Positions 1-5,315 of a stretch of 5,315 nucleotides of DNA are shown here, one piece after another; the stretch's first letter is position 1; each line of letters starts with the position of its first letter. The translations under genes were made by a program, and so were the position numbers. The notes beneath the pieces are model-generated. The model searched no databases. It saw only the letters and a list, made by a program, of their open reading frames with translations, and had not been told where the DNA came from. Source of the stretch: a bacterium (GTDB lineage: Bacteria; JAMCPX01); NCBI GenBank assembly GCA_021789095.1, contig JAJYJX010000149.1, positions 1 to 5,315 on the forward strand, read 5' to 3'.

Positions 1-756
1 AAGATCATGGGCCCGTTCAATTTCAACACAAACCATGAGTGTGGCTTGCTGGTGGATGGCTTTGATTCAGACCCTGTTATAATGATGTCTTACAATCCGA
101 GGTATTACCTGGATTATTACACGCAGTTCGGCTTTAAGAAGGCAAAAGACCTGCTTGCATACTACATAGAGGCGCAAGATCCTCCGGAAAAATTGAATCA
201 TATAATAGAAAAGATTAAACGCAGGGACAATATAACTATCCGGTACGTGAATATGAGAAGGTTCAACTCCGAGGTTGCAATAGTAAAGAAAATATATAAC
301 AAGGCATGGGCAAGAAACTGGGGATTTGTACCGCTTACAGAAAAAGAATTTGACTATATTGCAAAATCTCTCAAACAAATCGTTGATCCTAAACTTGCGA
401 TGATCGCAGAGGTAGGCGGTAAACCAACAGGCTTTGCACTCTCATTTCCTGACTATAACGTTGCAGCAAAGTCCATGAACGGCAGGATGTTCCCGCTTGG
501 TGTATTCAAATTCCTTATGGCAAGATCAAGGATAAAAACCCTGCGTGTCTTCACACTCGGAGTTATACCTGAATACCAGTACCTGGGCATAGGCGCGCTG
601 CTTTATTACCAGACATGGGTAAATGGTCTCGACAACGGATACAACGGTGCAGAGATGTCCTGGATACTAGAGGACAATAAGCAAATGAACCACGCTATAC
701 AGCGTATCGGCGGACGGGTATATAAGACATACAGGATCTACGAGAAGACACTCTAA
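1..756 (+). CDS. GNAT-like N-acyltransferase, C-terminal part (5' end outside window)
   Basis: This is the C-terminal part of a protein of the GNAT acyltransferase fold, which moves an acyl group from acyl-CoA to an amine; its substrate is not known. The frame is open from base 1, so the ATG at base 7 is most likely internal. Numbering from that Met, residues 2-20 (GPFNFNTNHECGLLVDGFD) are a conserved patch that in long GNAT-like proteins of the YghO type (about 370-400 aa) sits well inside the chain. Residues 131-150 look like the central beta strands. Residues 186-200 (VIPEYQYLGIGALLY) fit the acyl-CoA-binding motif A, with the Q-x-x-G-I-G loop. Residues 219-247 (W-I-L-E-D-N ... GGRVYKTYRIYEK) match the usual C-terminal end of this group. 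The stop TAA is at 754-756. The gene converges on the glycosyltransferase gene across 20 bases, and no hairpin plus T-run terminator is visible between them. The fold call is firm; the YghO-like assignment is from memory of motifs. Confidence 0.8.
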   Translation, partial: KIMGPFNFNTNHECGLLVDGFDSDPVIMMSYNPRYYLDYYTQFGFKKAKDLLAYYIEAQDPPEKLNHIIEKIKRRDNITIRYVNMRRFNSEVAIVKKIYNKAWARNWGFVPLTEKEFDYIAKSLKQIVDPKLAMIAEVGGKPTGFALSFPDYNVAAKSMNGRMFPLGVFKFLMARSRIKTLRVFTLGVIPEYQYLGIGALLYYQTWVNGLDNGYNGAEMSWILEDNKQMNHAIQRIGGRVYKTYRIYEKTL

Positions 757-776
757 GAGCCATAAACAAAAAAAGT

Positions 777-2420
777 TCATTTTCCTATCATCCCTATTGT
801 CAGATGGGTCAGGCATTTTTCTCTGTCCCATTTGAGCACAAAACACTTATCAGGCCTTGATGTCGGATAGAAAGGCAATGTGTTGAGCACTTTTATTTCA
901 TATCCCATTGCCTGCAGGTTTTTAACCTGATCATTGGTTGTTATAAAAAACAGCGGGTTCTTTTCTTTAAGGTATTGATCAATTTCCTGCTGTGTATCAA
1001 CCTCCCTGACAGGCATCCTGCTGTAATAATTCAGTGTTCCCCTCTCTCCGTATTTGTAGGACAGTATTACGGATTTTTTTCCGTTTGACATTGCCCTGAT
1101 CTGCCCGCCGAACATCTGGAAAGGCTGGTATTGCAAGGATGAAGGATATATGTATCCGGCAAATATTATATCAAACAGGAGCATTGATGTTGCGGAAACT
1201 ACAACGGCCCTTTTTACAATATGCGTGCCAAACACGTATGGCAATACCATACATACAACACCTGCAACAAGGAGCAGCCATGGGGAAACGGTGGATGGCG
1301 GGAATGAAATAATAAACAACATAGCTGCAAGAATAAGTGGAATCCATGCCACAGCCTGTTGTATAACAAAAGCGGTTTTCTCTTTGCCCACGATTGTATT
1401 ATCAAGCCTCATATCCAGCCACCGGCCTGTAAGCAGCGCAGCAGGCGGGATAACCCAGAATATGTACTGCGGCAGCTTACTTATTGCTATCGATAATATA
1501 ATGAACGGCAGAACCCACCACCACAGCATAAACACCTCTCCATCATCTGGCTTGATCTTTCTCTTCCAGTTTACAAATCTCTGAACGAGGATCACGACAA
1601 ACAGCACGGACCACGGCATAAATGCCCATGCAAAAGTATGGACGTAGAAGAAAGGGTCACCTCCGTAGTAGAATTGGTGTGCATAAAACCTGCCGAAGCT
1701 TTGCTTGAACAGCATAAAATAGGCTGTGTAATCCCCCCGTTTAAAAGCCACTGCACTATACCACGGCAGTATAAGAACTGCTGTCAGAAGCAGCCCTCTT
1801 ACAGGCTTGAGCCGCTTTATCATGGCAAAATCCCTTTTAAAAAACGCATAAGAACCAAACGCAAGCACAGGTATGCCTATGCTGATGGGCCCTTTTGTAA
1901 GAAAGGCGAAGGCCATAACAATATAGCCGGGCCAGAGGTATTTAGGCCTGCTCATCCCTTTACAAAGCAGCGCAATAGAGAGTGTCATAAACCCTATCAG
2001 CACCATATCTATCTTCGGGTCCTGGGTCATAAGTCTGAATGCAACTGTGGATGCAGTTATAAGCGCAGATAAAAGCCCTGCCCTCTTATTCCAGAACATA
2101 AGTCCGAGCCAGTAAACCGATAGTATTGCAACAATAGACATTATGAACGAAGGCAGTCTTACTGCATAATTCTTTATGCCGAACAGCAGGTAGAAAGCCG
2201 ATATAAGCCACATTGTTAGGGGAGGCTTGTCAAGATACTGCCTGTAGTTATCATGGAGATAAATGTAATCGTTTGATTCGACCATCTCCCTTGATACCTC
2301 TGCATAGGTCGCAGGATCAACCTCCTGTATGTATGCATTCATGCCGACGAGATACCCTGCAATGAAAAGCATGATCAGCAGGATTATCCATGAAAGATTA
2401 TTTTTTTCCATAGGAGACAT
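777..2420 (-). CDS. PMT/ArnT-type integral membrane glycosyltransferase (GT39/GT83-like)
   Basis: This is a 547-residue polytopic inner-membrane enzyme of the GT-C fold. The family transfers a sugar from a polyprenyl-phosphate carrier to lipid A, protein or another periplasmic acceptor; donor and acceptor cannot be read from the sequence. Residues 11-30 form the first membrane helix. The first periplasmic loop carries the acidic motif DPATYAEVSREM (35-46, family form D-E-x-x-Y-A-E), followed by DKPPL (64-68) and VRLPS (87-91). Later family landmarks are QDPKIDM (133-139), FLTKGPISIGIP (173-184), LPWY (218-221) and SKLPQYIFWVIPP (314-326). About a dozen hydrophobic segments run to about residue 425, and a soluble domain fills about 430-547. 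The length suits ArnT-like proteins (about 550 aa). The ATG at 2418-2420 directly follows an in-frame TAG; a second ATG three codons on (2409-2411) is possible. Neither has a strong ribosome site. No arn genes are adjacent, so the symbol arnT is not given. It lies downstream of lhgO in the same direction. Confidence 0.88.
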   Translation of the reverse strand: MSPMEKNNLSWIILLIMLFIAGYLVGMNAYIQEVDPATYAEVSREMVESNDYIYLHDNYRQYLDKPPLTMWLISAFYLLFGIKNYAVRLPSFIMSIVAILSVYWLGLMFWNKRAGLLSALITASTVAFRLMTQDPKIDMVLIGFMTLSIALLCKGMSRPKYLWPGYIVMAFAFLTKGPISIGIPVLAFGSYAFFKRDFAMIKRLKPVRGLLLTAVLILPWYSAVAFKRGDYTAYFMLFKQSFGRFYAHQFYYGGDPFFYVHTFAWAFMPWSVLFVVILVQRFVNWKRKIKPDDGEVFMLWWWVLPFIILSIAISKLPQYIFWVIPPAALLTGRWLDMRLDNTIVGKEKTAFVIQQAVAWIPLILAAMLFIISFPPSTVSPWLLLVAGVVCMVLPYVFGTHIVKRAVVVSATSMLLFDIIFAGYIYPSSLQYQPFQMFGGQIRAMSNGKKSVILSYKYGERGTLNYYSRMPVREVDTQQEIDQYLKEKNPLFFITTNDQVKNLQAMGYEIKVLNTLPFYPTSRPDKCFVLKWDREKCLTHLTIGMIGK

Positions 2421-2517
2421 CTACAGCAAAACGGCCTTTGTGTAAACCACAAAAAATGCGTTGTGGATCGCAGGGTTGAACGAACGAGCAAACTTTCTTA
2501 TTGCATTTCTGTGTAAA
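2421..2517. other. Intergenic gap between lhgO and the glycosyltransferase gene
   Basis: This 97-base gap holds one copy of the 23-base repeat (2463-2485) and a small inverted repeat, TTTGTG at 2437-2442 and CACAAA at 2448-2453 with a five-base loop. The inverted repeat lies 17 bases before the glycosyltransferase start. It is not followed by a T-run in either direction, so it does not look like a terminator; an operator or chance are both possible. No convincing promoter was seen, so read-through from lhgO is plausible. Confidence 0.4.
2463..2485 (-). repeat. Dispersed 23-base repeat, copy 1
   Basis: This 23-base stretch (core GATCGCAGGGTTGAACGAAC on the plus strand) is identical to 5168-5190. 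It lies between lhgO and the glycosyltransferase gene, outside both coding frames. The flanks diverge at once on both sides. An exact match of this length within 5.3 kb is not expected by chance. The strand is arbitrary; both copies have the same orientation. Confidence 0.85.
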
Positions 2518-3720
2518 TCAAGCTGTGACAAACCCTGACACGGCATACCGTGCGAATGCCATTGATGACGTAAATGCAGGAGAAACAGCATTAAGGATAT
2601 GCAGGGAATCACCTTCTTGTATCAAAAGGAAATCCATTGCAAGCTTTCCTGTCTCCCGGTTGATAAGCTGCGCGCGTATGCCTGATTTATCTCCGTCTTC
2701 TACGTCCTTGAGTTCAAGCCCTTTCAGGAGCTTTTTTGCCTCGCTGAATACAAACCTGCTGCTGTATTTCTTGATCTCTTCAACCGCGGAATACCTGAAA
2801 ACCGGGTCTTTTAGAAACATCAGCGCATCGCGATAAAGGATCAACAATGTCTCTGCATCCCAGCCGTCCAATATCCTGTAATTTTCCCTGCCAAATGCAG
2901 GAATAGCAGTAGGACCTATATAAACCCAATCATCGGCAGTATGCGTAAAATGGACGCCGAGAAAGGGGTTCCTGAGATCCGGCACGGGATAAATGTTGCC
3001 GTTGACCAGGAATTTTTTTTGCCGGTCAAGTCTTTTGTACGTGCCTTTGAAAGGAAGGATTGCGTATTCTTTCGCCACACCAAACTGATGCGCTATCTTA
3101 TCCGCATATGCCCCCGCAGCATTGATAAACTTTTTAAAATGTATGAGTCCCGTTGATGTCAGTGCCGTATGATTCCTGCCCGGCTTGATGAATGCAGTAT
3201 TATAATATACCCTTACCTTCTTTGAACCGGCAAGATCAGACGCCAGAGCATTCAGTATCTCCATGGGTTTGAAAACAGCAGTATTGGGTGAGAACAGCGC
3301 CTTTTCACATGTTGTTGCATACGGCTCGATCCCGGAAAGCTCCTGTTCATCCACAATAACAGACTTTGCACCGCTTAAATCTGCTCTTCTTTTCAGTTCG
3401 TAAATACCCGGGATCTCGGAATCGTTCTTTGCTACAATGACCTTTCCCGTTTGTTTTAAAGTCATGCCCTTCTCAAGACAGTATTCCTTCATAAGCCTGT
3501 TGCCTTCTATACAAAACCTGGCCTTTAATGTATCCGGCGTATAATAAATGCCGGCATGGAGTACGCCGCTGTTGCGGCCGCTTGCATGAAATCCCAATCC
3601 CGCTTCTTTTTCAATAATCAGGATATCTTCTTCACCCCGGCTTATAAGCTCACGGGCAATGGTAAGACCCGTGATACCTGCACCAGTTATAAGGATCTGA
3701 CATTCGTTATGTTTTGGCAT
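2518..3720 (-). CDS. lhgO: L-2-hydroxyglutarate oxidase/dehydrogenase (FAD-dependent)
   Basis: The 400-residue product matches the LhgO group of the DAO superfamily, which oxidises L-2-hydroxyglutarate to 2-oxoglutarate using FAD and, in E. coli, passes the electrons to the respiratory quinone pool. The N-terminal Rossmann motif is ITGAGITGL (11-19), with the ribose-binding acid at E37 (IIEKE). The group signature HASGRNSGVLHAGIYY (45-60) is intact. INAAGAYAD (199-207), YPVPD (244-248), FLGVHFT (253-259), IGPTA (268-272), SGIRAQL (346-352) and NAVSPAFTSSMAFA (377-390) are the other landmarks. There is no signal peptide or membrane helix, so a cytosolic or peripheral membrane enzyme is expected. 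The ATG at 3718-3720 is the first in frame after a TAG four codons upstream, and it leaves the normal short lead before the FAD motif. No good Shine-Dalgarno site is visible. No csiD, gabD or succinate-semialdehyde genes are adjacent, so a metabolite-repair role (removing L-2-hydroxyglutarate formed by side reactions) is as likely as glutarate catabolism. It is divergent from the SDR gene. Confidence 0.87.
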   Translation of the reverse strand: MPKHNECQILITGAGITGLTIARELISRGEEDILIIEKEAGLGFHASGRNSGVLHAGIYYTPDTLKARFCIEGNRLMKEYCLEKGMTLKQTGKVIVAKNDSEIPGIYELKRRADLSGAKSVIVDEQELSGIEPYATTCEKALFSPNTAVFKPMEILNALASDLAGSKKVRVYYNTAFIKPGRNHTALTSTGLIHFKKFINAAGAYADKIAHQFGVAKEYAILPFKGTYKRLDRQKKFLVNGNIYPVPDLRNPFLGVHFTHTADDWVYIGPTAIPAFGRENYRILDGWDAETLLILYRDALMFLKDPVFRYSAVEEIKKYSSRFVFSEAKKLLKGLELKDVEDGDKSGIRAQLINRETGKLAMDFLLIQEGDSLHILNAVSPAFTSSMAFARYAVSGFVTA

Positions 3721-3855
3721 ATCGGTATACTACCACAAAGATGTCAAACACCGAAATAAATGTCTTCGTCTGAAAAGCTGCATCAACTTATAAAATCGAA
3801 GGAGGGCTGCCCCAACGATCTTTTATTGCATTTTTCGGGTTTACTGATTATTGGT

Positions 3856-3968
3856 AATAAACCCCGTTAGAAAGTCCTCCAAAGGCGGATCAATCCTCTG
3901 GCTGAGGCGTGCCTGCACACCGAAGTTGCGTTTCGGCACGCAGGGGTAACTTTCCAACGGCGTAAATA
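3856..3968. repeat. Palindromic repeat element with imperfect inverted ends (MITE/REP-like)
   Basis: The ends are imperfect inverted repeats: 3857-3875 pairs with 3949-3967 at 15 of 19 positions, and the core CCGTTAGAAAGT (3864-3875) pairs with ACTTTCCAACGG (3949-3960) at 11 of 12. Inside are a stem TCCTCC/GGCGGA (3875-3880 with 3884-3889, one mismatch), CCTC/GAGG (3895-3898 with 3904-3907), and a perfect GCGTGCC/GGCACGC pair (3907-3913 with 3935-3941). An alternative inner fold pairs CCTGC (3912-3916) with GCAGG (3940-3944) and CCGAA (3920-3924) with TTCGG (3932-3936). It carries no coding capacity of note and ends 16 bases before the SDR ribosome site. It is most likely a small non-autonomous mobile or extragenic palindromic repeat; a structured leader RNA is the main alternative. 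Confidence 0.6.
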
Positions 3969-3983
3969 GGAAGTTATCAAAAC

Positions 3984-3988
3984 GGAGG
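3984..3988 (+). promoter_or_regulatory. Ribosome binding site of the SDR gene
   Basis: GGAGG lies five bases before the ATG at 3994. It is the only strong Shine-Dalgarno site of the full-length genes in the window and fixes the SDR start. It is 16 bases after the end of the palindromic element at 3857-3967. Confidence 0.85.
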
Positions 3989-3993
3989 TCTCT

Positions 3994-5001
3994 ATGAAAA
4001 AGGTACTTATAACGGGTGCAACGGGTTTTATAGGCGGCAACCTTGTAAAGGCGAATATTTCTAAAGGCAATAAGGTACGTGCATTGGTTCTGAGTAACGA
4101 TCCGGATGAACAAAAGCTTAAAGATTCAGACGTCGAAATCTTCCACGGAGACATAAGGGAATATGATTCCGTACGAAAAGCGGCTTCGGGCATGGATATC
4201 ATCTTCCACTGTGCAGCCATAGTTACTGACTGGGCGCCGTGGAAACTTTTCCGGGAGGTCACAATAGGAGGTATCGAGAATGTATGCAAGGCAGCTATAG
4301 ATGCCGGGGTATCAAGGCTTGTTGATATAAGCACCAACGATGTTTTTGGCACAAACGAAAGGCGGATGATGGATGAGACCTTACCGCTTAAGCCCTGGGG
4401 TGAGCCGTATCCTGATTCAAAGATCGAAGCAGAAAAGATCACCTGGAGGTATTACAACGAGAGAAAACTTCCCGTGACGATGGTTTATCCGTGCTGGGCA
4501 TTCGGACCAGGCGATAAAACATTCGTACCCCTCCTTGCCGACGCAATCATAAAGCGTGAACTGATATTCTGGCGGAAGGACGTTCTGGTCTGGCCCACAT
4601 ATATAGAAAACCTTGTTGATTTACTGTTACTGATCTCGGAAGATGAACGCGCGGTAGGCAACGGCTATCTCGTCCATGACGGTGAGTCTGTGACTCTGCA
4701 GGAATTCTGTAAAGGCATAGCAGAGACGCTTGGGGTAAAACCTGTTAACACTCATATCCCCTACTCTGCCGCTTATACCGGTGCTGTTATCATGGAAGCA
4801 CTCTGGAAGGTATTAAATATAAAAACAAGGCCATTACTGACGACCTACACAGTAAAAAATCTTGGTTCCAGACTTAAGTTCTCCATAGCAAAGGCAGAGC
4901 GTGAGCTGGGATGGAAACCGAAGGTACCGTTCAAACAGGGCTTTGCAAAAACAATGGAATGGCTGAAAACATTGGACATTGAGGCTTTAAAACAGAAATA
5001 A
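3994..5001 (+). CDS. NAD(P)-dependent epimerase/dehydratase, extended SDR family
   Basis: This is a 335-residue extended short-chain dehydrogenase/reductase, the typical length. The nucleotide-binding motif is TGATGFIGG (7-15), followed by the adenine-ring motif HGDIRE (51-56) and FHCAA (71-75). The catalytic region reads DISTNDVFG (111-119), where a Thr (T114) takes the place usually held by Ser, a known S/T variation. The active-site pair is Y139 and K143 in YPDSK. FGPGDK (170-175) and the C-terminal pattern AERELGWKPKVPFKQGF (301-317) are typical of sugar-nucleotide epimerases, the HpnA-like group and 3-beta-hydroxysteroid dehydrogenase-like members. The substrate cannot be told from sequence: a nucleotide sugar or a sterol/hopanoid-type alcohol are both possible. 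It is cytosolic, with no signal peptide. It appears monocistronic, with a long upstream gap (273 bases) and an 18-base palindrome nine bases after its TAA. A tentative -10-like TATAAA sits at 3789-3794, but no good -35 was found. Confidence 0.87.
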   Translation: MKKVLITGATGFIGGNLVKANISKGNKVRALVLSNDPDEQKLKDSDVEIFHGDIREYDSVRKAASGMDIIFHCAAIVTDWAPWKLFREVTIGGIENVCKAAIDAGVSRLVDISTNDVFGTNERRMMDETLPLKPWGEPYPDSKIEAEKITWRYYNERKLPVTMVYPCWAFGPGDKTFVPLLADAIIKRELIFWRKDVLVWPTYIENLVDLLLLISEDERAVGNGYLVHDGESVTLQEFCKGIAETLGVKPVNTHIPYSAAYTGAVIMEALWKVLNIKTRPLLTTYTVKNLGSRLKFSIAKAERELGWKPKVPFKQGFAKTMEWLKTLDIEALKQK

Positions 5002-5010
5002 AACCAGAAA

Positions 5011-5028
5011 GCTCTTTTGCAAAAGAGC
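5011..5028 (+). terminator. Perfect 18-base palindrome after the SDR gene, possible weak terminator
   Basis: GCTCTTTTGCAAAAGAGC is a perfect palindrome, able to form a 7-bp stem with a TGCA loop, nine bases after the SDR stop codon. The following bases (GAGGTTTGT) form only a poor T-tract, so intrinsic termination would be weak. It could instead protect the transcript's 3' end or act as a protein-binding site. It directly abuts the GAGG of the small ORF at 5038. Confidence 0.4.
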
Positions 5029-5037
5029 GAGGTTTGT

Positions 5038-5118
5038 ATGGTGAGTGAAAAACCTGCGTCAAATAAAGGTATTCTTCGAATATCGATAAAAACAATAGGG
5101 CAGTATGCCTGCATATAA
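5038..5118 (+). CDS. Possible 26-residue small ORF
   Basis: An ATG at 5038 opens a 26-codon frame ending in TAA at 5116-5118, beginning MVSEKPASNK and ending IGQYACI. GAGG at 5029-5032 is five bases before the ATG, a normal Shine-Dalgarno spacing and better than that of two of the full-length genes here. I recognise no family; there is no membrane helix or signal. It starts 36 bases after the SDR stop and directly follows the palindrome at 5011-5028. It may be a chance ORF or the stub of a decayed gene; the evidence is only the ribosome site and the position. Confidence 0.2.
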   Translation: MVSEKPASNKGILRISIKTIGQYACI

Positions 5119-5167
5119 ACCCACAAAGGACTTGAAAATAGGTAATATAAAAAATAAAGTATCTCAG

Positions 5168-5190
5168 GTGGATCGCAGGGTTGAACGAAC
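5168..5190 (-). repeat. Dispersed 23-base repeat, copy 2
   Basis: This is the second exact copy of the 23-base unit at 2463-2485, in the gap between the SDR and RND genes. It is followed after one base by AATAAACCCCG (5192-5202), an 11-base block that also starts the palindromic element at 3856. This suggests that the 23-base unit and the palindromic element are parts of one modular repeat family. Confidence 0.85.
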
Positions 5191-5228
5191 AAATAAACCC
5201 CGCTCTTGAACTTTTTTGGATAGCCCTA

Positions 5229-5315
5229 TCAGCCTCTGGCTGAGGGTTTATCAATCAGCACATATATTCCAGGCAATGCAATCAGGGTAAAAATCGTTGA
5301 TGTTATCAGCCCGCC
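5229..5315 (-). CDS. RND-family efflux transporter, C-terminal end (rest outside window)
   Basis: Reading the minus strand from the window edge gives 28 residues: GGLITSTIFTLIALPGIYVL, then IDKPSARG and a TGA at 5229-5231. The pattern G-G-L-x-[ST]-[ST]-x-x-x-T-L-x-x-L-P-x-x-Y is the final transmembrane helix of inner-membrane RND pumps (CzcA/CusA heavy-metal and AcrB-like drug groups), which exchange protons for substrate export across the envelope together with a periplasmic adaptor and an outer-membrane channel. A short tail after the helix is normal for the CzcA-like group. The subfamily cannot be decided from so few residues. The gene converges on the SDR gene across 227 bases. Its last codons overlap a repeat block shared with the SDR leader (see findings), so the tail PSARG may come from a repeat insertion. 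Confidence 0.72.
   Translation of the reverse strand, partial: GGLITSTIFTLIALPGIYVLIDKPSARG

Noticed and set aside
7-9. ATG at base 7 as the true start of the GNAT-like gene
   Set aside because: The frame is open to the window edge, and the conserved patch right after this Met is normally well inside longer members of the family, so the gene is treated as cut at its 5' end.
757-776. Terminator between the convergent GNAT-like and glycosyltransferase genes
   Set aside because: There is an A7 run (T7 on the minus strand) but no adjoining GC-rich hairpin on either strand.
1150-2072. Two 144-codon plus-strand open frames (1150-1584 and 1638-2072)
   Set aside because: Both are antisense to the glycosyltransferase gene, which has clear family motifs throughout; they have no motifs of their own.
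777-2420. Naming the glycosyltransferase arnT (Ara4N transfer to lipid A)
   Set aside because: Only superfamily-level motifs are seen and no arn/pmr pathway genes are present, so the substrate is not supported.
2437-2453. Small inverted repeat as a transcription terminator for lhgO
   Set aside because: The 6-bp AT-rich stem is not followed by a T-run in the minus-strand direction.
3742-3747. TTGACA (minus strand) as a -35 box for lhgO
   Set aside because: The hexamer is perfect, but no acceptable -10 lies 16-18 bases away; the nearest TATAC-like sequence is only 12 bases away and the ATG follows almost at once.
3867-4442. 191-codon minus-strand open frame
   Set aside because: It runs through the repeat element and is antisense to the well-supported SDR gene; its product is low-complexity with no recognisable motif.

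Overview
The window is an ordinary-looking stretch of Gram-negative bacterial chromosome, moderately AT-rich (mid-40s % GC by eye). A PMT/ArnT-type membrane glycosyltransferase and the end of an RND efflux pump imply an inner membrane facing a periplasm. The style of the proteins and of the intergenic repeats fits an environmental anaerobe or MAG of the Nitrospirota/Desulfobacterota kind, but nothing here fixes the taxon.

Layout: (1) bases 1-756, plus strand, the C-terminal two thirds of a GNAT-like acyltransferase whose start lies outside the window. (2) 777-2420, minus strand, a 547-residue polytopic glycosyltransferase of the PMT/ArnT superfamily, convergent with the first gene across a 20-base gap. 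(3) 2518-3720, minus strand, a clear L-2-hydroxyglutarate oxidase/dehydrogenase (LhgO), upstream of the glycosyltransferase and in the same direction, with a 97-base gap. (4) 3994-5001, plus strand, an extended-SDR NAD(P)-dependent epimerase/dehydratase, divergent from lhgO across 273 bases. (5) 5229-5315, minus strand, the last 28 residues of an RND-family transporter, convergent with the SDR gene. No RNA gene, CRISPR array, transposase or phage gene was seen.

The genes do not form an obvious single pathway. The glycosyltransferase and the SDR could both serve envelope glycan or lipid modification, and lhgO handles a by-product of 2-oxoglutarate metabolism. No gene pair shows the tight overlap of a committed operon, except possibly lhgO with the glycosyltransferase.

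The most unusual content is between the genes. There is a roughly 110-base element with imperfect inverted ends and nested hairpins in the leader of the SDR gene. A 23-base exact repeat lies in two separate intergenic gaps. Blocks shared between the SDR leader element and the end of the RND gene suggest a small dispersed, modular repeat family in this genome, one copy of which may supply the last codons of the RND gene. I found no convincing new multi-gene system.
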